DNA from: Heterobasidion occidentale
Taxonomy: Eukaryota; Basidiomycota; Agaricomycetes; Russulales; Bondarzewiaceae
NCBI GenBank assembly: GCA_039111635.1
Contig: JBCAQO010000012.1
Coordinates: forward strand, 496,001 to 560,000
Reading direction: 5' to 3'
Length of the DNA stretch: 64,000 nt
Part shown: piece by piece, positions 63,022 to 64,000 of the stretch
Numbering within the stretch: the first letter of the stretch is position 1
Layout: each line of letters starts with the position of its first letter
Made by a program: the position numbers and the translations under genes
The notes under the pieces: generated by a model
What the model was told of the DNA's origin: nothing
The model's input: only the letters and a program-made list of their open reading frames with translations
Database searches by the model: none

Positions 63022-63949
63022 GCCTACGGCGCTGGAATATTCCAACAAATCCGTGTGCTCCGTGCGCTGCGCAGGGATGCAAGAAGAGAAAAGCAGGTCG
63101 TCGCCCTTCTCCGTCAGAGACTAGAGTCCCATATATACGTGCTGTCACTCATTTGGACGTCGGAGAACGCTTTCGGAAGATGGAAAAATCGACGACAGAA
63201 AATCACCTAAGAAGGATCAAGAAGGCGAAAAGAAACATTCCATAGACTGCAACTGCAAGGTCGGGTCTCCAATTTTCTAAGGAACCATGGTGCATTACCG
63301 GATATGCTGTATACTGCTAGATTGCTCAATGAACGCGTTGTGCGAAGTTGGAGGATAAAATACATCAAAAGAATGAGCATATGAGCAATTGACGAGGTCG
63401 TTGAATGCTGAGGATTTTGCAGGAACTTCGACTCCCGACACAGAAACTCCCAGAAAGGAGGTTGAGATCCTGACACTGTATCGCGTAAGCATATCACACG
63501 CCAGCAGGACGCATCGAGATCTGCCGTCCACTGCATTCAATCAAGTTCTTGGGTGAACCTACTGTGAACCTACTTTTTCTAGCCCTTTCTCTTCCTTTCC
63601 TTGATTGCCGACACCTCTTTGCAGATTTCCTCGATAGTCTCACGCTTCTTTTATGCCTGTGAGGCCGCTGTGCTTTCATATCGAGAGCTTAGAAGAAGAA
63701 TCCCCTTTCTCAGGCCGAGGCTGGCGTTCGAAATTCTACAATCGGTCCAGCGAGGAGAAAAAGGTAGAAATTCGCTGATCACATATATGCGTCGTGCATT
63801 CCACATATTCCACATCAGTAGATGCTTGCCTTGGATCTCACCTACTCTCATATGACCTGTCTCCGTACGTCACTTTGCCCTTCCCTTCTCGCCGGGTTCT
63901 TCTTCGCTGTCTTTCAAGTCCGAATCGGGAATAGCGCGCAGTGAGTAAG
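63022..63949. other. Intergenic, divergent
   Basis: Upstream of the halogenase. Nothing recognised. Confidence 0.4.
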
Positions 63950-64000
63950 ATGTTCAGCACGGATCCACGTAGCATCGTTGAGCTGTACAAGCCGGAACCA
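63950..64000 (+). CDS. Possible start of a plus-strand gene cut by the window edge
   Basis: An open frame starts with ATG at 63950 and reads MFSTDPRSIVELYKPEP to the last base. Composition looks coding, but 17 codons are too few to judge. Confidence 0.25.
   Translation, partial: MFSTDPRSIVELYKPEP

Overview
This is nuclear DNA from a filamentous basidiomycete, most likely an agaricomycete mushroom. Genes carry many short introns (about 50-70 bases, GTRNGT donors, CAG/TAG acceptors), are densely packed on both strands, and include families typical of mushrooms: a FunK1 kinase, a flavin halogenase, a large PA-clan-like protein family and short-spaced zinc-finger proteins. No rRNA, tRNA, CRISPR or bacterial operon structure was seen. 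Exon coordinates were read by eye and may be off by a base or so.

Layout. 1-1.5 kb: type-B carboxylesterase (-), cut by the window edge. 3.8-5.9 kb: serine hydroxymethyltransferase (-). 6.1-7.0 kb: 2H phosphoesterase (-). 7.7-8.7 kb: secreted Ser/Thr-rich repeat protein (+). 9.0-10.3 kb: dienelactone hydrolase (-). 11.0-12.7 kb: GH18 chitinase (-). 14-15 kb: SRP19 (-). 15.1-15.7 kb: JTB-like membrane protein (+). 16.1-16.8 kb: Fap7/AK6 (-). 17.4-18.3 kb: C2H2 protein (+). 19.0-19.9 kb: Swc5/BCNT (-). 20.2-21.8 kb: broken PA-clan-like gene (+). 22.3-24.8 kb: C2H2-RING protein 1 (-). 26.9-30.0 kb: tandem DUF4336-like pair (-). 30.8-34.5 kb: HIRA (+). 35.2-37.7 kb: Dal5-type transporter (+). 38.1-39.6 kb: dCMP deaminase (+). 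40.0-42.1 kb: secreted beta-lactamase-like hydrolase (+). 42.2-43.3 kb: C2H2-RING protein 2 (-). 44-52.4 kb: repeat-rich accessory stretch with a 0.36-kb direct duplication, a purine-skewed block of repeated exon-like modules and a zinc-finger regulator. 52.9-55.2 kb: FunK1 kinase (-). 56.5-58.8 kb: C2H2-RING protein 3 (-). 59.8-63.0 kb: flavin-dependent halogenase (-).

How it fits together. Housekeeping genes (one-carbon metabolism, protein targeting, ribosome assembly, H2A.Z exchange, H3.3 deposition, dCMP deamination) alternate with lineage-specific genes. The most novel element is a dispersed family of proteins with N-terminal C2H2 units, each on its own phase-0 exon, and a C-terminal RING finger split by an intron at the same place: three members plus one RING-less relative lie in this one window. 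A second theme is technical: about eleven conserved reading frames are broken by loss of one base, mostly in short homopolymers, including in genes likely to be essential. This points to residual sequencing error rather than gene death, and any automatic annotation will truncate these genes.
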